The notes under the pieces were generated by a model, which saw nothing but the letters and a program-made list of their open reading frames with translations, was not told the DNA's origin and made no database searches. A program made the position numbers and the translations under genes. This document shows positions 24,644 through 33,928 of a stretch of 64,000 bases of DNA, piece by piece. The stretch covers positions 124,001 to 188,000 of the forward strand of contig CBFHKZ010000003.1 in NCBI GenBank assembly GCA_965656545.1, given 5' to 3'. Source of the DNA: UBA7446 sp965656545 (GTDB lineage: Bacteria > Bacteroidota > Bacteroidia > Flavobacteriales > Flavobacteriaceae). Position 1 is the stretch's first letter, and each line of letters opens with the position of its first letter.

Positions 24644-25477
24644 TTAGAGGTCACGGCGTTTTAATAAGCGATATGTCAATGCGTAAAAAATAAAGCACCA
24701 AGCCGACACAATAAGCATGTCCAAAAGTTGTACGTCTGTGTTCTTGGTCATTTGTTCGCCCACTTGATCTGCTAGGTTACGCACCGCAGAGAGGCGTGAA
24801 AAAGGTTCGCGCACCAGATTGCTCATGGCGTTAAGCGGAAAAAAGCGGTATACATCTTCTGCATTTAACCATTCTGGCGACTTCCATTTGAGCATGCCAT
24901 AGCAAAAGCCCTCAAACATCTGCCATATCCCCAAGAAACCAAGGGCAAATGCTGACCGCTTGATGGCCGTGCCCAAAAACAAACAAAAAGCAAAAAAGGT
25001 CATCAGTTTGAGAAAGTATGCCGCCAAGTATTCCAGGTCTTGCACGATGATGGAGAACTCGTTGTAATTCGAATAAACCAACCCAAGAATCAGAGAGACT
25101 ACAAAAATAAATAACGTAGATATGGCGGCAAGGGAAAAAATCATCGCCCATTTGGAATGGAGAAACTCTCGTTTGCTGAGTCCGTCTATCAGGTTTTGCT
25201 TGATGGTTTTGTTGCTGTATTCGTTTGCCGTCATGGAAACGATAACCACGGCTAGAAATATCTTAAACCACGCGCCGATATAGGCGTTAAAATGCCATAT
25301 ATATGGGAAGTTAAAGATGCCTTGCTCTGCAAGATGAAACTTAATGGGGCCAACGTCAAATTTGATGGCGGCAATAAGTGCAATTGAGGTAAGCAATATA
25401 AAATAAGCACCAATCAGGATGCGGCTTGAGCGATTGGCACGTAGCTTTTCAAATTCAATTAAAAACAATCGTTTCAT
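24644..25477 (-). CDS. ABC-2 type transporter permease
   Basis: A 277-residue membrane protein with about six predicted helices (near residues 20-36, 68-86, 105-130, 148-168, 172-190 and 255-270). It is the membrane half of an ABC exporter together with the ATPase gene whose stop overlaps its ATG by 4 bases (ATGA). Permeases of this ABC-2 class export drugs, antibiotics, lipids or serve in gliding-related systems; the substrate is unknown. No periplasmic adaptor or outer-membrane channel gene is nearby. Confidence 0.88.
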   Translation of the reverse strand: MKRLFLIEFEKLRANRSSRILIGAYFILLTSIALIAAIKFDVGPIKFHLAEQGIFNFPYIWHFNAYIGAWFKIFLAVVIVSMTANEYSNKTIKQNLIDGLSKREFLHSKWAMIFSLAAISTLFIFVVSLILGLVYSNYNEFSIIVQDLEYLAAYFLKLMTFFAFCLFLGTAIKRSAFALGFLGIWQMFEGFCYGMLKWKSPEWLNAEDVYRFFPLNAMSNLVREPFSRLSAVRNLADQVGEQMTKNTDVQLLDMLIVSAWCFIFYALTYRLLKRRDL

Positions 25478-26376
25478 GCCTTATTTTTTTTGGTTAGGGT
25501 TAAGAACTGTTCTTCGAGGCTTTTGTGTTTTTTTGCCAAATGTGTCAGTACAATTCCTTTGCTAGTCAGTGCCTTGCTGAGCACTTCTACGCTCAAGACT
25601 TCATTCGGATAGGCAAGAATCAAGGCCCCTTGTTGCTCCACTTCTTTGATATCTTTGTTGCTCTTTAGCTCATTTATTAAAGCAGAAACATCAGTTGCAT
25701 TAAGCTCAAAATAGCCATGGTCTGTGGTCAATGCGGTTACAGGTCCAAAATAGATTTGTTTGCCTTTTTGCAAGACCAGCACATGCGAACATACTTTTTC
25801 TACCTCGTCCAAAAGATGGGAGGCTAGCAGAATGGTGGTGCCTTGGGCAGCAATTTTAAAAATGATATCCCTAACCTGTGCAATTCCTTGTGGGTCTAGC
25901 CCGTTGGTAGGTTCGTCAAGAATGAGAATTTCGGGATCGTTGAGCAGGGCGGAGGCAATAGCTAGTCGCTGCTTCATCCCGAGGGAATAGGTTTTAAATT
26001 TATCGTGTTTTCGATCCAGCAAATCCACCAATTCGAGTTTTTCTTCAATTTTGGATTGGGGTACTTCCTTTATCCTACAAACCAGGCGCAAGTTTTGCGC
26101 TGCCGTCATAAAAGGATAGAAATTAGGTCGTTCGATGATGGCACCTACACGCTTTAGTGCTTGATGCGTGCTTTGGCTTCCGCCAAACCAAGAAAAATTT
26201 CCTCCGGTCGGATTGACTACATTGAGGATCATGCCTAGTGTGGTTGATTTGCCACTGCCGTTTGGGCCCAGCATACCATATACATTCCCTTTTTCTATGG
26301 AAAAGCTAAGTCGATTTACAGCCGTTAGGTGACCAAATTTTTTGGTCAGTTCATTTACGTTTAGAATGGGTTCCAT
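25474..26376 (-). CDS. ABC transporter ATP-binding protein
   Basis: A 300-residue ATPase. Walker A is GPNGSGKST (about 37-45), the signature is YSLGMKQRLAIASALLN, Walker B is EILILDEPTNGLDP, and a switch His is in LLASHLLDEVEKV. The C-terminal 85 residues are the regulatory extension typical of ABC-2 exporters such as the CcmA/BcrA type. It precedes and overlaps the permease gene, so they are translated together. The gene start faces the 26433 gene across a 56-base gap that contains a symmetrical promoter-like palindrome. Confidence 0.92.
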   Translation of the reverse strand: MEPILNVNELTKKFGHLTAVNRLSFSIEKGNVYGMLGPNGSGKSTTLGMILNVVNPTGGNFSWFGGSQSTHQALKRVGAIIERPNFYPFMTAAQNLRLVCRIKEVPQSKIEEKLELVDLLDRKHDKFKTYSLGMKQRLAIASALLNDPEILILDEPTNGLDPQGIAQVRDIIFKIAAQGTTILLASHLLDEVEKVCSHVLVLQKGKQIYFGPVTALTTDHGYFELNATDVSALINELKSNKDIKEVEQQGALILAYPNEVLSVEVLSKALTSKGIVLTHLAKKHKSLEEQFLTLTKKNKA

Positions 26377-26411
26377 AGTTGTATTAACGCATCAAGGCTG
26401 ATTTTGTTACG

Positions 26412-26427
26412 CAAAGTTTTAACTTTG
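26412..26427. promoter_or_regulatory. Palindromic promoter region between divergent genes
   Basis: CAAAGTT-TT-AACTTTG is a perfect inverted repeat. Its right arm contributes to TAACTTTG (26420-26427), a -7 match 5 bases before the ATG at 26433. On the minus strand the equivalent is AAACTTTG, one mismatch from consensus, facing the ABC ATPase gene. Confidence 0.5.
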
Positions 26428-26432
26428 TTCCT

Positions 26433-27497
26433 ATGAGCGATATGCTAATTACGAAAAAAAAGCCAACATACCCCATCAATCCATTCCTTGGGGATTATTT
26501 GGAATTGTACTCACGGGCGTATCAAATCCCGGTTTTTTACGATGATTTGCTTCGCTTTTCGGGTTCAGTGGCGGTGATGAATAAGCACGACCAAGACAGC
26601 TTGTGGGTGCGTGTGTTTTATTCAGATAGCGACCGTAAGGAAATAGACGAGCAGCTAAAGCGCGTATATGCCTTGCTGCATTCAGACGGAAGCGCCATGA
26701 CCATTCCCTACTTAAATGTAGATGCCATTGACTATTGCACCTTTGGTAACTCCAAGCCCTTTCGTGTTAAAGTGCGGAACACACTCAACGATAACTTTAT
26801 TTATTTCTACGTAAAAAAGGCGGATGCCTCTCGTGTTTACGGCTTAGAGCTTGAACACATGCTTTCCCCAAACAACCTCAACTTTTTGGTGAATAAAAAC
26901 ACGCTCATTGAAGAGCATATTGCAGGCATACCGGGAGATGAGTTTATCAAAGATTTTTTACCTAAATGCAGCAAATCCGAACGCAATCAAATTGCCAAAT
27001 CCTTTGTCAAATTCAACGAGCGCTGCATGATACGTTTGCTGGGTGATATGCGATCTTACAATTATGTGATTATCCCTATTCACGATTTTGATAAGGTGAT
27101 TTATAAAATCCGTGCCATCGATTTTGATCAGCAGTGCTATGAGGGTAATTTAAAGATTTACCGCCCCCAGTTTTTTAAGGAAAATTTCGACATGGTCATG
27201 CTTGTTAAAGATCATTTGACCAAAACATCTGTCGATCAATATAAAATTGAGGAACGGGCCACTGTTGCACGTCGTATTTTAGGCAACGAAACAAGGTTAA
27301 CACATTTGCTTAAATGTATGTTGAACGACCATATTTCGACCCCTGAGAAAATTGAACAATTGCGTGAAGAGGTTTACGAACTCACAAAACAGCTATCGTT
27401 TAAAAAGAGTAAGTCTATGGGTGATATTATGCGCGCCTCATTTCATTTTGTAAAGCGCAACTACGAAAACCACGAAATGCTTCGTGTGGACAATTAA
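26433..27497 (+). CDS. Uncharacterised protein with protein-kinase-like motifs
   Basis: A 354-residue cytoplasmic-looking protein I do not recognise as a named family. Several segments line up with the protein-kinase fold: FYVKKADASRVYGLELEHML (about 125-143) for the beta3-Lys and helix-C Glu, LIEEHIAGIPGDEF (158-171) for the hinge, GDMRSYN (204-210) for the catalytic loop with D205 and N210, and AIDFDQ (D230, F231, D232) for the metal-binding DFG. These are visible residues; the kinase assignment is my inference. The C-terminal 70 residues are helical. It ends convergent with, and overlapping by 4 bases, the next gene. Confidence 0.6.
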   Translation: MSDMLITKKKPTYPINPFLGDYLELYSRAYQIPVFYDDLLRFSGSVAVMNKHDQDSLWVRVFYSDSDRKEIDEQLKRVYALLHSDGSAMTIPYLNVDAIDYCTFGNSKPFRVKVRNTLNDNFIYFYVKKADASRVYGLELEHMLSPNNLNFLVNKNTLIEEHIAGIPGDEFIKDFLPKCSKSERNQIAKSFVKFNERCMIRLLGDMRSYNYVIIPIHDFDKVIYKIRAIDFDQQCYEGNLKIYRPQFFKENFDMVMLVKDHLTKTSVDQYKIEERATVARRILGNETRLTHLLKCMLNDHISTPEKIEQLREEVYELTKQLSFKKSKSMGDIMRASFHFVKRNYENHEMLRVDN

Positions 27498-27991
27498 TAC
27501 CAGTCTTGTGAGCTGTCTTCTATGTCTTCGTCAAGGCCATTCTCTTCAAAAGAATCATCATTCCACGCATCTTTATCAGCACTAAATGTTTTTTCTGGTG
27601 CTTCTTCCGGAACATCTCCGTGGGTATAAATAAGCATGGGATAGGTGTTTCCGGGTTTTGGCTCATCGGTTTCGATTAGCTCAACAAAAAAGGTCCATAA
27701 GTTTAAGAAATCATAGACGTAAAGCATTTTGGACACATCGGGAAACACGGAGTTTAGCGGGGTGTCACTCATACGACGAACACTTTCGTCCCCAACATCA
27801 AACAATGAAATGGAATCTCCTTGTTTCCATTCGTCGTCACTTTCGTAAAAGATGGCCATTTCTGAACCTCCAAAGCCAAAGGCCTGCGTGATGGCGTTGT
27901 GGAAATCTTCAAAGTTGTCCGTTTCTTCGAGTGCAATGTCTCTAAAAACGTCTTCTTTGGTGTCTAAAATAAGTCTAAAATGATAAATCAT
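27494..27991 (-). CDS. PRiA4_ORF3-like (IS1096 TnpR-like passenger) family protein
   Basis: A 165-residue acidic protein starting MIYHFRLILDTKEDVFRDI, the conserved opening of the plasmid pRiA4b ORF-3-like family, with LYVYDFLNLWTFFVELI in the middle. The C-terminal 30 residues are rich in Asp and Glu. Despite the family name there is no transposon here; it is a widespread chromosomal protein of unknown role. The start at 27991 gives the usual length and overlaps the 3' end of ctaA by 17 bases; upstream frames would only extend into ctaA. Confidence 0.82.
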   Translation of the reverse strand: MIYHFRLILDTKEDVFRDIALEETDNFEDFHNAITQAFGFGGSEMAIFYESDDEWKQGDSISLFDVGDESVRRMSDTPLNSVFPDVSKMLYVYDFLNLWTFFVELIETDEPKPGNTYPMLIYTHGDVPEEAPEKTFSADKDAWNDDSFEENGLDEDIEDSSQDWY

Positions 27992-29009
27992 AGCGGTGTA
28001 AATTAATGCGTAAAATCCAGTAGAGTTGCACGCCAAACAGCAGCGTGGCCAATGCCAGGTGTAATGGTTGGGTTGCGAACGGGAAGTCGAAATAGAACAT
28101 GGCAATACCAAGCGCTACTTCTCCCCCGATTAGCCAAAGTATACGTCTGATAAAAACCTTTTCTAGTTGTTCTTTGACCACACTTACAAACAACCAAGCA
28201 TTTGCAAGTACTACGAGTATGGACAGGCTTCTGTGGATGTAAAAGTTGAGTTCTGGAGCAGCAAGCCAGTACTGCGGAGAGTCATATCCCCAACGCACTA
28301 CTTGTGTGTCTATATATTGTCTTACTTGTATTCCCAAAGCGATTTGGACAAGCGTTAGTGCAAAAGTGCTGTAAAGCAACAAACTAATTTTCCGCGAGGG
28401 TTTTTTGCTCAACCCAAATGACTTTGATGCCACCCTGACCACGAGTAAGAAGCCTACCAATAGCAGTGCCATCACCATATGAAGGGATATTTTCATAGGC
28501 ATTAAGTTGGAGTCAACAACTGTTTTTCCCAGCCAAGCTTGAAACAGAATCCCCAGCAGCGAAAGCAAGGAAAAAATAAAGATAATGGGCTTTTTGCGAA
28601 TCCATTTGATGCTAAATCCAAATAGGATGAGGATAGCCAAGCCCGATAAAGCACCTAGCAATCTATTGATAAATTCAATCCACGTGTGTTTGGCATCAAA
28701 TACAGCGTAATCGTGTTTGGTATACGGCTCCCACTTATCGCTATTAAACTGATCGGTGGTTGTAAAGGAGGCGGAAGCTACGAGTAGTCTTTCGTTATTG
28801 ATGATCACATTCCCTTCATTGTACTTGGTGTTTGGTTTCCACTCCAGTTGTGCTGCATCTGTGGGGGGGATGAGATAACCAAAGCACTTGGGCCAGTCTG
28901 GGCATCCCATGCCGCTACCGGTCATGCGAACCGTTGCCCCTGCAGCAATAACAAGGTAAACGGCAATAAGCGATATCCGCGTCCAGCGCTGTAGTTGTTT
29001 ATACATCAT
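27975..29009 (-). CDS. ctaA: Heme A synthase, COX15/CtaA family
   Basis: A 344-residue membrane enzyme that oxidises heme O to heme A for cytochrome oxidase. Eight transmembrane helices form two four-helix bundles. The N-terminal GATVRMTGSGMGCPDWPKCFG has the conserved Cys pair, and histidine ligands appear in KHTWIEFINRL, SLHMVMALLL, IHRSLSILV and QPLHLALAT. A region of about 60 residues after the first helix (AAQLEWKPNTKYNEGN and on) is a soluble insertion typical of the Bacteroidota form. The ATG overlaps the cca stop by 4 bases. Confidence 0.93.
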   Translation of the reverse strand: MMYKQLQRWTRISLIAVYLVIAAGATVRMTGSGMGCPDWPKCFGYLIPPTDAAQLEWKPNTKYNEGNVIINNERLLVASASFTTTDQFNSDKWEPYTKHDYAVFDAKHTWIEFINRLLGALSGLAILILFGFSIKWIRKKPIIFIFSLLSLLGILFQAWLGKTVVDSNLMPMKISLHMVMALLLVGFLLVVRVASKSFGLSKKPSRKISLLLYSTFALTLVQIALGIQVRQYIDTQVVRWGYDSPQYWLAAPELNFYIHRSLSILVVLANAWLFVSVVKEQLEKVFIRRILWLIGGEVALGIAMFYFDFPFATQPLHLALATLLFGVQLYWILRINLHRYDLSF

Positions 29010-30439
29010 GAAGTAGGGGATAATCCCATGGTTTTGGCTTTTGTTAGCATAAAGTCATGTGCAGCATTGTATTCGTTTGGAATAACGCCCTCTAAAATGG
29101 CTTCTTTGATTGCCTCTTTGAGTTCGCCCACCTGTCTGCAAGGCTTCAGTGCAAAAATACGCATGATTTCTTCACCTGTAACGGGAGGTTGAAAGTTTCG
29201 TACATGATCACGTGCTTCCACTTCTTCAATCTTAGCTTTGACGATGTCGAAATTGTTGTGATACTTGGCAAATCGTTTTGGGTTTTTTGTGGTGATGTCT
29301 GCCTTACAGAGCAAAAGTAAATCCTCCAAGAGGTCACCAGCATCAAAAATGAGCCTACGCACCGCCGAATCGGTTACATGATCTTCTGAAATGACAATAG
29401 GCCTTGAACTCATATAAACCAGCTTTTGAACGTATTTCATCTTGTCGTTCAAGGGCATGCGCATGCGTTTGAAAAGCTTGTATACCATTTTGGCACCTAC
29501 AAACTCGTGTGCGTGAAAGGTCCAGCCAACTTTCTTGTCGAATTTTTTGGTGGGTGCTTTGCCAATATCGTGTAGCAATGCCGCCCAGCGCAACCATAGG
29601 TTATCTGTATACGCACAGATGTTGTCCACTACTTCAAAAGTGTGGTAGAAGTTGTCCTTGTGGCTTTGCCCCTCAACCTCTTCAATTCCTTTAAGCGCTG
29701 TAATTTCAGGGAGTACGCGTTCTAGTAATCCCAATTGGTCCAATAACAAAAGACCGTTAGAAGGCACAGTACAGGCTAATATTTTATGCACTTCCTCAAT
29801 GATGCGTTCTTTGGACAATATATCGATGCGTGCTTTGTTTTTTTCGATGGATAAAAGCGAAGTTTTATCAATTTCAAAGTTCAGTTGTGTAGCAAAGCGC
29901 ACCGCACGCAGCATCCGCAAGGGATCATCGCTATAAGTAATATCTGGATCGAGAGGCGTTCGCAAGACCTTTGTGGTCAAATCTTCCATACCATTAAAAG
30001 GGTCCAGCAGCTTGCCAAAACCGTCTTTGTTGAGTCTAAGGGCAAGTGCATTGACGGTAAAATCACGTCTGTTTTGGTCGTCTTCTAGGGTTCCATTCTC
30101 CACCACAGGATTGCGGCTCTCGTGGTCATAACTTTCTTTTCTAGCCCCGACAAATTCCAATTGTATGTTTTGCCACTTGATCATGGCTGTGCCGTAGTTC
30201 TTAAAAACTTGGATGTTGTTTTTTCCAGGCAATATCTCAGCTACTTTTTTGGCTAGGCTAATGCCGCTGCCAACAGCTACGATGTCTATGTCATGCCCTC
30301 TTTGACGGCCGAGGAAGGTGTCCCTAACATACCCGCCTATGACATAGGTCTCAAGACCTAATGCATCTGCAGCTTTTTGGACGTGCGCAAATACGGCTGG
30401 CGCTAGTGCTTCTTCGATACGTAATTCTTGGGTTTTCAT
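29006..30439 (-). CDS. cca: CCA tRNA nucleotidyltransferase with HD domain
   Basis: A 477-residue class II enzyme that adds or repairs the 3' CCA of tRNAs. The nucleotidyltransferase motif is VIGGYVRDTFLGRQRGHDIDIV with the catalytic Asp pair. RRDFTVNALAL and DPLRMLRAVRFA follow. A C-terminal HD phosphohydrolase-like domain contains WAALLHDIGKAPTKK. It is 4-base-overlapped on both sides, with tsaC upstream and ctaA downstream, so the genes run as one transcript from the glycosyltransferases through to the PRiA4-like gene. Confidence 0.93.
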   Translation of the reverse strand: MKTQELRIEEALAPAVFAHVQKAADALGLETYVIGGYVRDTFLGRQRGHDIDIVAVGSGISLAKKVAEILPGKNNIQVFKNYGTAMIKWQNIQLEFVGARKESYDHESRNPVVENGTLEDDQNRRDFTVNALALRLNKDGFGKLLDPFNGMEDLTTKVLRTPLDPDITYSDDPLRMLRAVRFATQLNFEIDKTSLLSIEKNKARIDILSKERIIEEVHKILACTVPSNGLLLLDQLGLLERVLPEITALKGIEEVEGQSHKDNFYHTFEVVDNICAYTDNLWLRWAALLHDIGKAPTKKFDKKVGWTFHAHEFVGAKMVYKLFKRMRMPLNDKMKYVQKLVYMSSRPIVISEDHVTDSAVRRLIFDAGDLLEDLLLLCKADITTKNPKRFAKYHNNFDIVKAKIEEVEARDHVRNFQPPVTGEEIMRIFALKPCRQVGELKEAIKEAILEGVIPNEYNAAHDFMLTKAKTMGLSPTS

Positions 30440-30990
30440 CGCAGTTGCTTCACGCTGCCGTCGGGCATAATTTGCAATACCTGTGACGGAATACGTGCTA
30501 CTTTTTCTTTGTTCAAAGGTACTACTTCGTCTACTTGTGCCAAAATATGCGGGTCTATTTCGTCAAAGCTTTCTGGGACGGGTGCAGCACTGATATTTGC
30601 GGAGGTACTGACGATGGGTTTTCCAAAAGATTTGACCAAATCCAAAGCAAAACCAGCTGTTGGAATACGAATGCCAACACTGCCATTAGGCGCCATTACG
30701 CCTTTTGCCAGTCCTTTTCCTTTGGGGTAAACTAGGGTTGTTGGAACGTCACTTTTTAATAATGTATGGATGTTTTCAGGTAACTCGGTAACATAGTCCG
30801 ACAACATCTTTGTATCAGCCACCAAGGCGATAAGCGGTTTTGATAAATCCCTTTTTTTCAGTGCATATATTTTTTCTACAGCCGCTTGATTGGTCGCATC
30901 ACAACCCAAGCCCCAGATGGTGTCTGTGGGGTAGAGGAGGTTTTTTCCCGTTTTTAAAATGGAAACGAAATGCTTAATGTCTATTTTCAT
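30436..30990 (-). CDS. tsaC: L-threonylcarbamoyladenylate synthase (TsaC/YwlC-type Sua5)
   Basis: A 184-residue YrdC-domain enzyme that makes threonylcarbamoyl-AMP for the t6A tRNA modification. The signature YPTDTIWGLGCDATNQAAV and the KKRDLSKPLIALV block are intact, as is GSVGIRIPTAGFALDLVKSFGKPIVSTSAN. It lacks the extra C-terminal Sua5 domain, so it is the short TsaC form. It overlaps the glycosyltransferase gene upstream by 17 bases and cca downstream by 4. Confidence 0.93.
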   Translation of the reverse strand: MKIDIKHFVSILKTGKNLLYPTDTIWGLGCDATNQAAVEKIYALKKRDLSKPLIALVADTKMLSDYVTELPENIHTLLKSDVPTTLVYPKGKGLAKGVMAPNGSVGIRIPTAGFALDLVKSFGKPIVSTSANISAAPVPESFDEIDPHILAQVDEVVPLNKEKVARIPSQVLQIMPDGSVKQLR

Positions 30991-32821
30991 TATTGTAGTC
31001 TAATGCAATTTTTGCCTTAAGCCAAGTTTCTCGGGTACGCAACTTACAAATGATCCACCCTGTTTTTCCATCTAAAATACCGCCTCTTAAAAAGTAACTA
31101 TTCAAAAACTTAAAAGCTGGTTTTAAGTAGAGATTAAAAAGGCCAATTTTCTTATTTTCCTTTATGTATGTGTGCGCTGCATTGTGTGCATAACGCTCAA
31201 TTTTTTTGGTGTAGTGGTCTATATTGTTTGTGGTGTAATGAATGATGTTACTATTCAAACTTCCAAAAGGTTTGGTACACTCAAGTTCCTCGTGCACCAT
31301 TTTGTTTTCATACCTATGGAAATCTCGATGAAAAAAACGCGCTACGCGATCGTTTTGCCAACCACAGAAACGCACTTTTTTACCTAAAAAATAATTTATT
31401 CTTCGTACCCAAAAAGCTGTGTGTTTTGGTCTTGTGTGTAAGATGTTTTTTAGCTCATCGGCCATATTTGGCGATGCCATTTCATCTGCGTCAAGTAAGA
31501 TAATCCAGGGATGTTTTGCTTGCGGTATGGCCCAATTTTTTTGATCTGCGGCAAAGTTGTATTTGCGTTGTAAAACTCGTGCACCAAACTTTTCACAAAG
31601 CGCAACAGTATTATCTGTGCTAAACGAGTCGATCACTAAAATTTCATCTGCCCACTTAATTGAATTTAAACAGTTTTCGATATTCTTTTCCTCGTTATAG
31701 GTTGTTACAATTGCGGATATTTTTAAAGTCTCTTTTTTAGTAATATAGTCGGCTAATTTTTTATGAATTTTAATTTTATCAAAAGAATCCAAAATGTGTT
31801 TTTGCGCAGAAGTCCCCATTTCGACGATACGCTCTCGATTTTTATCAAAAGTCATAATAGCATCACAGAACGCGACTACATCATTTTCGGGCACTAAAAC
31901 CCCAGATTTATTATCGGCAATTACTTCTGGATTTGAACTAATGTCAAATGCAATTGTGGGCTTTTCGCTTAACCCTGCTTCTGCAATTACATATCCAAAG
32001 CCTTCCCATAGCGATGGCAATAAAAAGAGATCACCGCTCATATATAAATTCTTTGGATTTTCCACAAAACCGACAAGGTCAACATAAGGTTCAAGGTTGT
32101 ACTTGTTAATTTTCGTTTCTATTGCTGTTTTAAGTCTGCCACTTCCACCAATTAGCATATGAAAAGCTAACCCTCGGTCACGAAGCTCATTTGCTACATC
32201 AATTAAGAAAAGCTGATTTTTCTGCTCTTCTAGTCGCCCTAAGTTTGTTAGAATCAGTTCAGATGACTTTCGTTTGTAGTATGGTTTAAAAGTCTTTTTC
32301 ACAAAGGTTTGTCCGTCAATCCCGTTTGGAATAACTGTGATATAGTCTTTTGGGAATAGTGCTGTGTTGTTTTGTAAGATGCATTCTTGGGTAGCTTTTG
32401 AGTTGACAAGAATTTCATCAATGACATTTTTGTACAAAAACCGATTTAACCTTGAGTTTCGCACCGGAATGGCGCTTCCTCTTCGATAAATAGTGCGTTT
32501 AACACCCGCTAGCTTTCCTGCTATTCCGCCAGATTTTACATCCTGGGACAAATTCAGCACCAATGTAGCGACCTTATGTTTTCTGAGCATTTTTGAAAAA
32601 CGTAAAAGTTTCAATGGGTTTAAAAAACTAGTATTGCTGTTACGTATTGTTATGTACGGGATATTATGCGCTTTTACCTTTTTAAAAAGAAAACTATCCT
32701 TATGGCAGAAAATCACAACGGGTTGCCCTGACTCGTGGAGGTGTTTTGCCATTTCAAAATGCCATTTTTCTCCGCCGCCCCATGGAATTGCTGTATTAAA
32801 AAAACAGATGGTTTTGTTCAT
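30974..32821 (-). CDS. Two-domain glycosyltransferase (GT4 fused to GT2)
   Basis: A 615-residue fusion. Residues 1-360 form a GT4 GT-B enzyme with NLGRLEEQKNQLFLIDVA and the LPSLWEGFGYVIAEAGL donor-binding block. From about 368 a GT2 domain begins (KISAIVTTYNEEKNIENCL, then LLDADEM as the DxD region), resembling WaaE/KdtX LPS-core transferases. The ATG at 32821 overlaps the upstream gene stop as ATGA; a start 30 bases earlier is less likely. It should add two sugars to a surface glycan, LPS core or capsule; donors are unknown. Confidence 0.9.
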   Translation of the reverse strand: MNKTICFFNTAIPWGGGEKWHFEMAKHLHESGQPVVIFCHKDSFLFKKVKAHNIPYITIRNSNTSFLNPLKLLRFSKMLRKHKVATLVLNLSQDVKSGGIAGKLAGVKRTIYRRGSAIPVRNSRLNRFLYKNVIDEILVNSKATQECILQNNTALFPKDYITVIPNGIDGQTFVKKTFKPYYKRKSSELILTNLGRLEEQKNQLFLIDVANELRDRGLAFHMLIGGSGRLKTAIETKINKYNLEPYVDLVGFVENPKNLYMSGDLFLLPSLWEGFGYVIAEAGLSEKPTIAFDISSNPEVIADNKSGVLVPENDVVAFCDAIMTFDKNRERIVEMGTSAQKHILDSFDKIKIHKKLADYITKKETLKISAIVTTYNEEKNIENCLNSIKWADEILVIDSFSTDNTVALCEKFGARVLQRKYNFAADQKNWAIPQAKHPWIILLDADEMASPNMADELKNILHTRPKHTAFWVRRINYFLGKKVRFCGWQNDRVARFFHRDFHRYENKMVHEELECTKPFGSLNSNIIHYTTNNIDHYTKKIERYAHNAAHTYIKENKKIGLFNLYLKPAFKFLNSYFLRGGILDGKTGWIICKLRTRETWLKAKIALDYNNENRH

Positions 32822-33924
32822 GTCAATAGCGATTTGTAGAGTGCGTTCCATTGCTTAGCTAAAACGTCGTCATTAAATTTTTGCACATAATTAAGTCCCT
32901 CTTCTACCCGTTTTTTTCGAGATTTATGAGACTCGGCATATAGGCTTTTAACGGCTGTTTGAAGCTCGGTTTCACTGTGTGGGTCTATGTAAATACTAGA
33001 TGATCCGCCTGCTTCTGAAAAGCACCCTCCCTTTGTAGTAATTACGGGGACGCCACTGTACAGCGCTTCTATGATGGGAATTCCAAAGCCCTCAAAAAAG
33101 GAAGGATAACAAAAAACAGTAGCATTTTGATAAATCCCTGCCAAGTCTTCAATAGCGACATGATGGATAAACAACACGCGGTCTTGCATGTTGTTTTCTT
33201 TGACATACGTTTTTAACTTCTCCCCGTGTGCTTTTACCTTTCCTACAAACACCATATGGTGATTTGTGTCTTTTAATGCCTTTGCAATAGACAGCGCATT
33301 TTTTCTCGCTTCAAGTGTGCCCACACACAACACAAACTTTTTTGGTAGTTGATATTTTTTTGCAACAGCGTTTAGCGCTTTTTCCGTAAAGGTGGTTTTA
33401 AAAATAGGATGACACCCTTGATAAATCACATCAATATTTTCTGCAGGTATTGCAGTAAATTCAACCAAATCTGCTTTTGTTTGCTCACTAATGGCCACTA
33501 TTTTGGAAGCCGTTTTTACGGCGTGATTTACTTTTCTTTTGTGGATTTCTACATCAATAGATTTATATAGTTCAGGGTAACGATAAAAAATAAGATCATG
33601 GACCGTTACCACTGAAGGTATGTCAAGTCCTTTAGGTAATTCTCCACTTAATCCGTGGAAAACATCAATGCTGTCTTTTTTTAATTGACGCACAATAGGC
33701 CCTTGCCTCCAAAGGGAATGCAGGCAACGCCAAATGCCTTTAGGTTGGTGTTCTATGGTGTTGGGCTGTGCTTTCCAACGATTCAGTTTTTGCTTCTTTG
33801 GGTTGTAGAGGTGGTAGTTGTTTTTTGGGTAGTAGGTTGCTAAAATACGCACCAAATCACGGCTGTAGTTTCCCAAACCACTAGCGTTGTGAAAAATTCG
33901 CTTTGCATCGTATCCAATTCGCAT
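32818..33924 (-). CDS. Glycosyltransferase family 4 protein
   Basis: A 368-residue GT-B fold enzyme. It begins MRIGYDAKRIFHNASGLGNY, the opening of mannosyltransferase-like GT4 proteins with the acceptor-side Gly-rich loop. It carries the ER-x7-E-type donor site in YPSFFEGFGIPIIEALYSG. FVLCVGTLEARKNALSIAKAL is the conserved linker block. It is followed by the GT4-GT2 fusion with a 4-base overlap, and faces the 33981 gene over a 56-base promoter region. Confidence 0.9.
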   Translation of the reverse strand: MRIGYDAKRIFHNASGLGNYSRDLVRILATYYPKNNYHLYNPKKQKLNRWKAQPNTIEHQPKGIWRCLHSLWRQGPIVRQLKKDSIDVFHGLSGELPKGLDIPSVVTVHDLIFYRYPELYKSIDVEIHKRKVNHAVKTASKIVAISEQTKADLVEFTAIPAENIDVIYQGCHPIFKTTFTEKALNAVAKKYQLPKKFVLCVGTLEARKNALSIAKALKDTNHHMVFVGKVKAHGEKLKTYVKENNMQDRVLFIHHVAIEDLAGIYQNATVFCYPSFFEGFGIPIIEALYSGVPVITTKGGCFSEAGGSSSIYIDPHSETELQTAVKSLYAESHKSRKKRVEEGLNYVQKFNDDVLAKQWNALYKSLLT

Positions 33925-33928
33925 ATGG

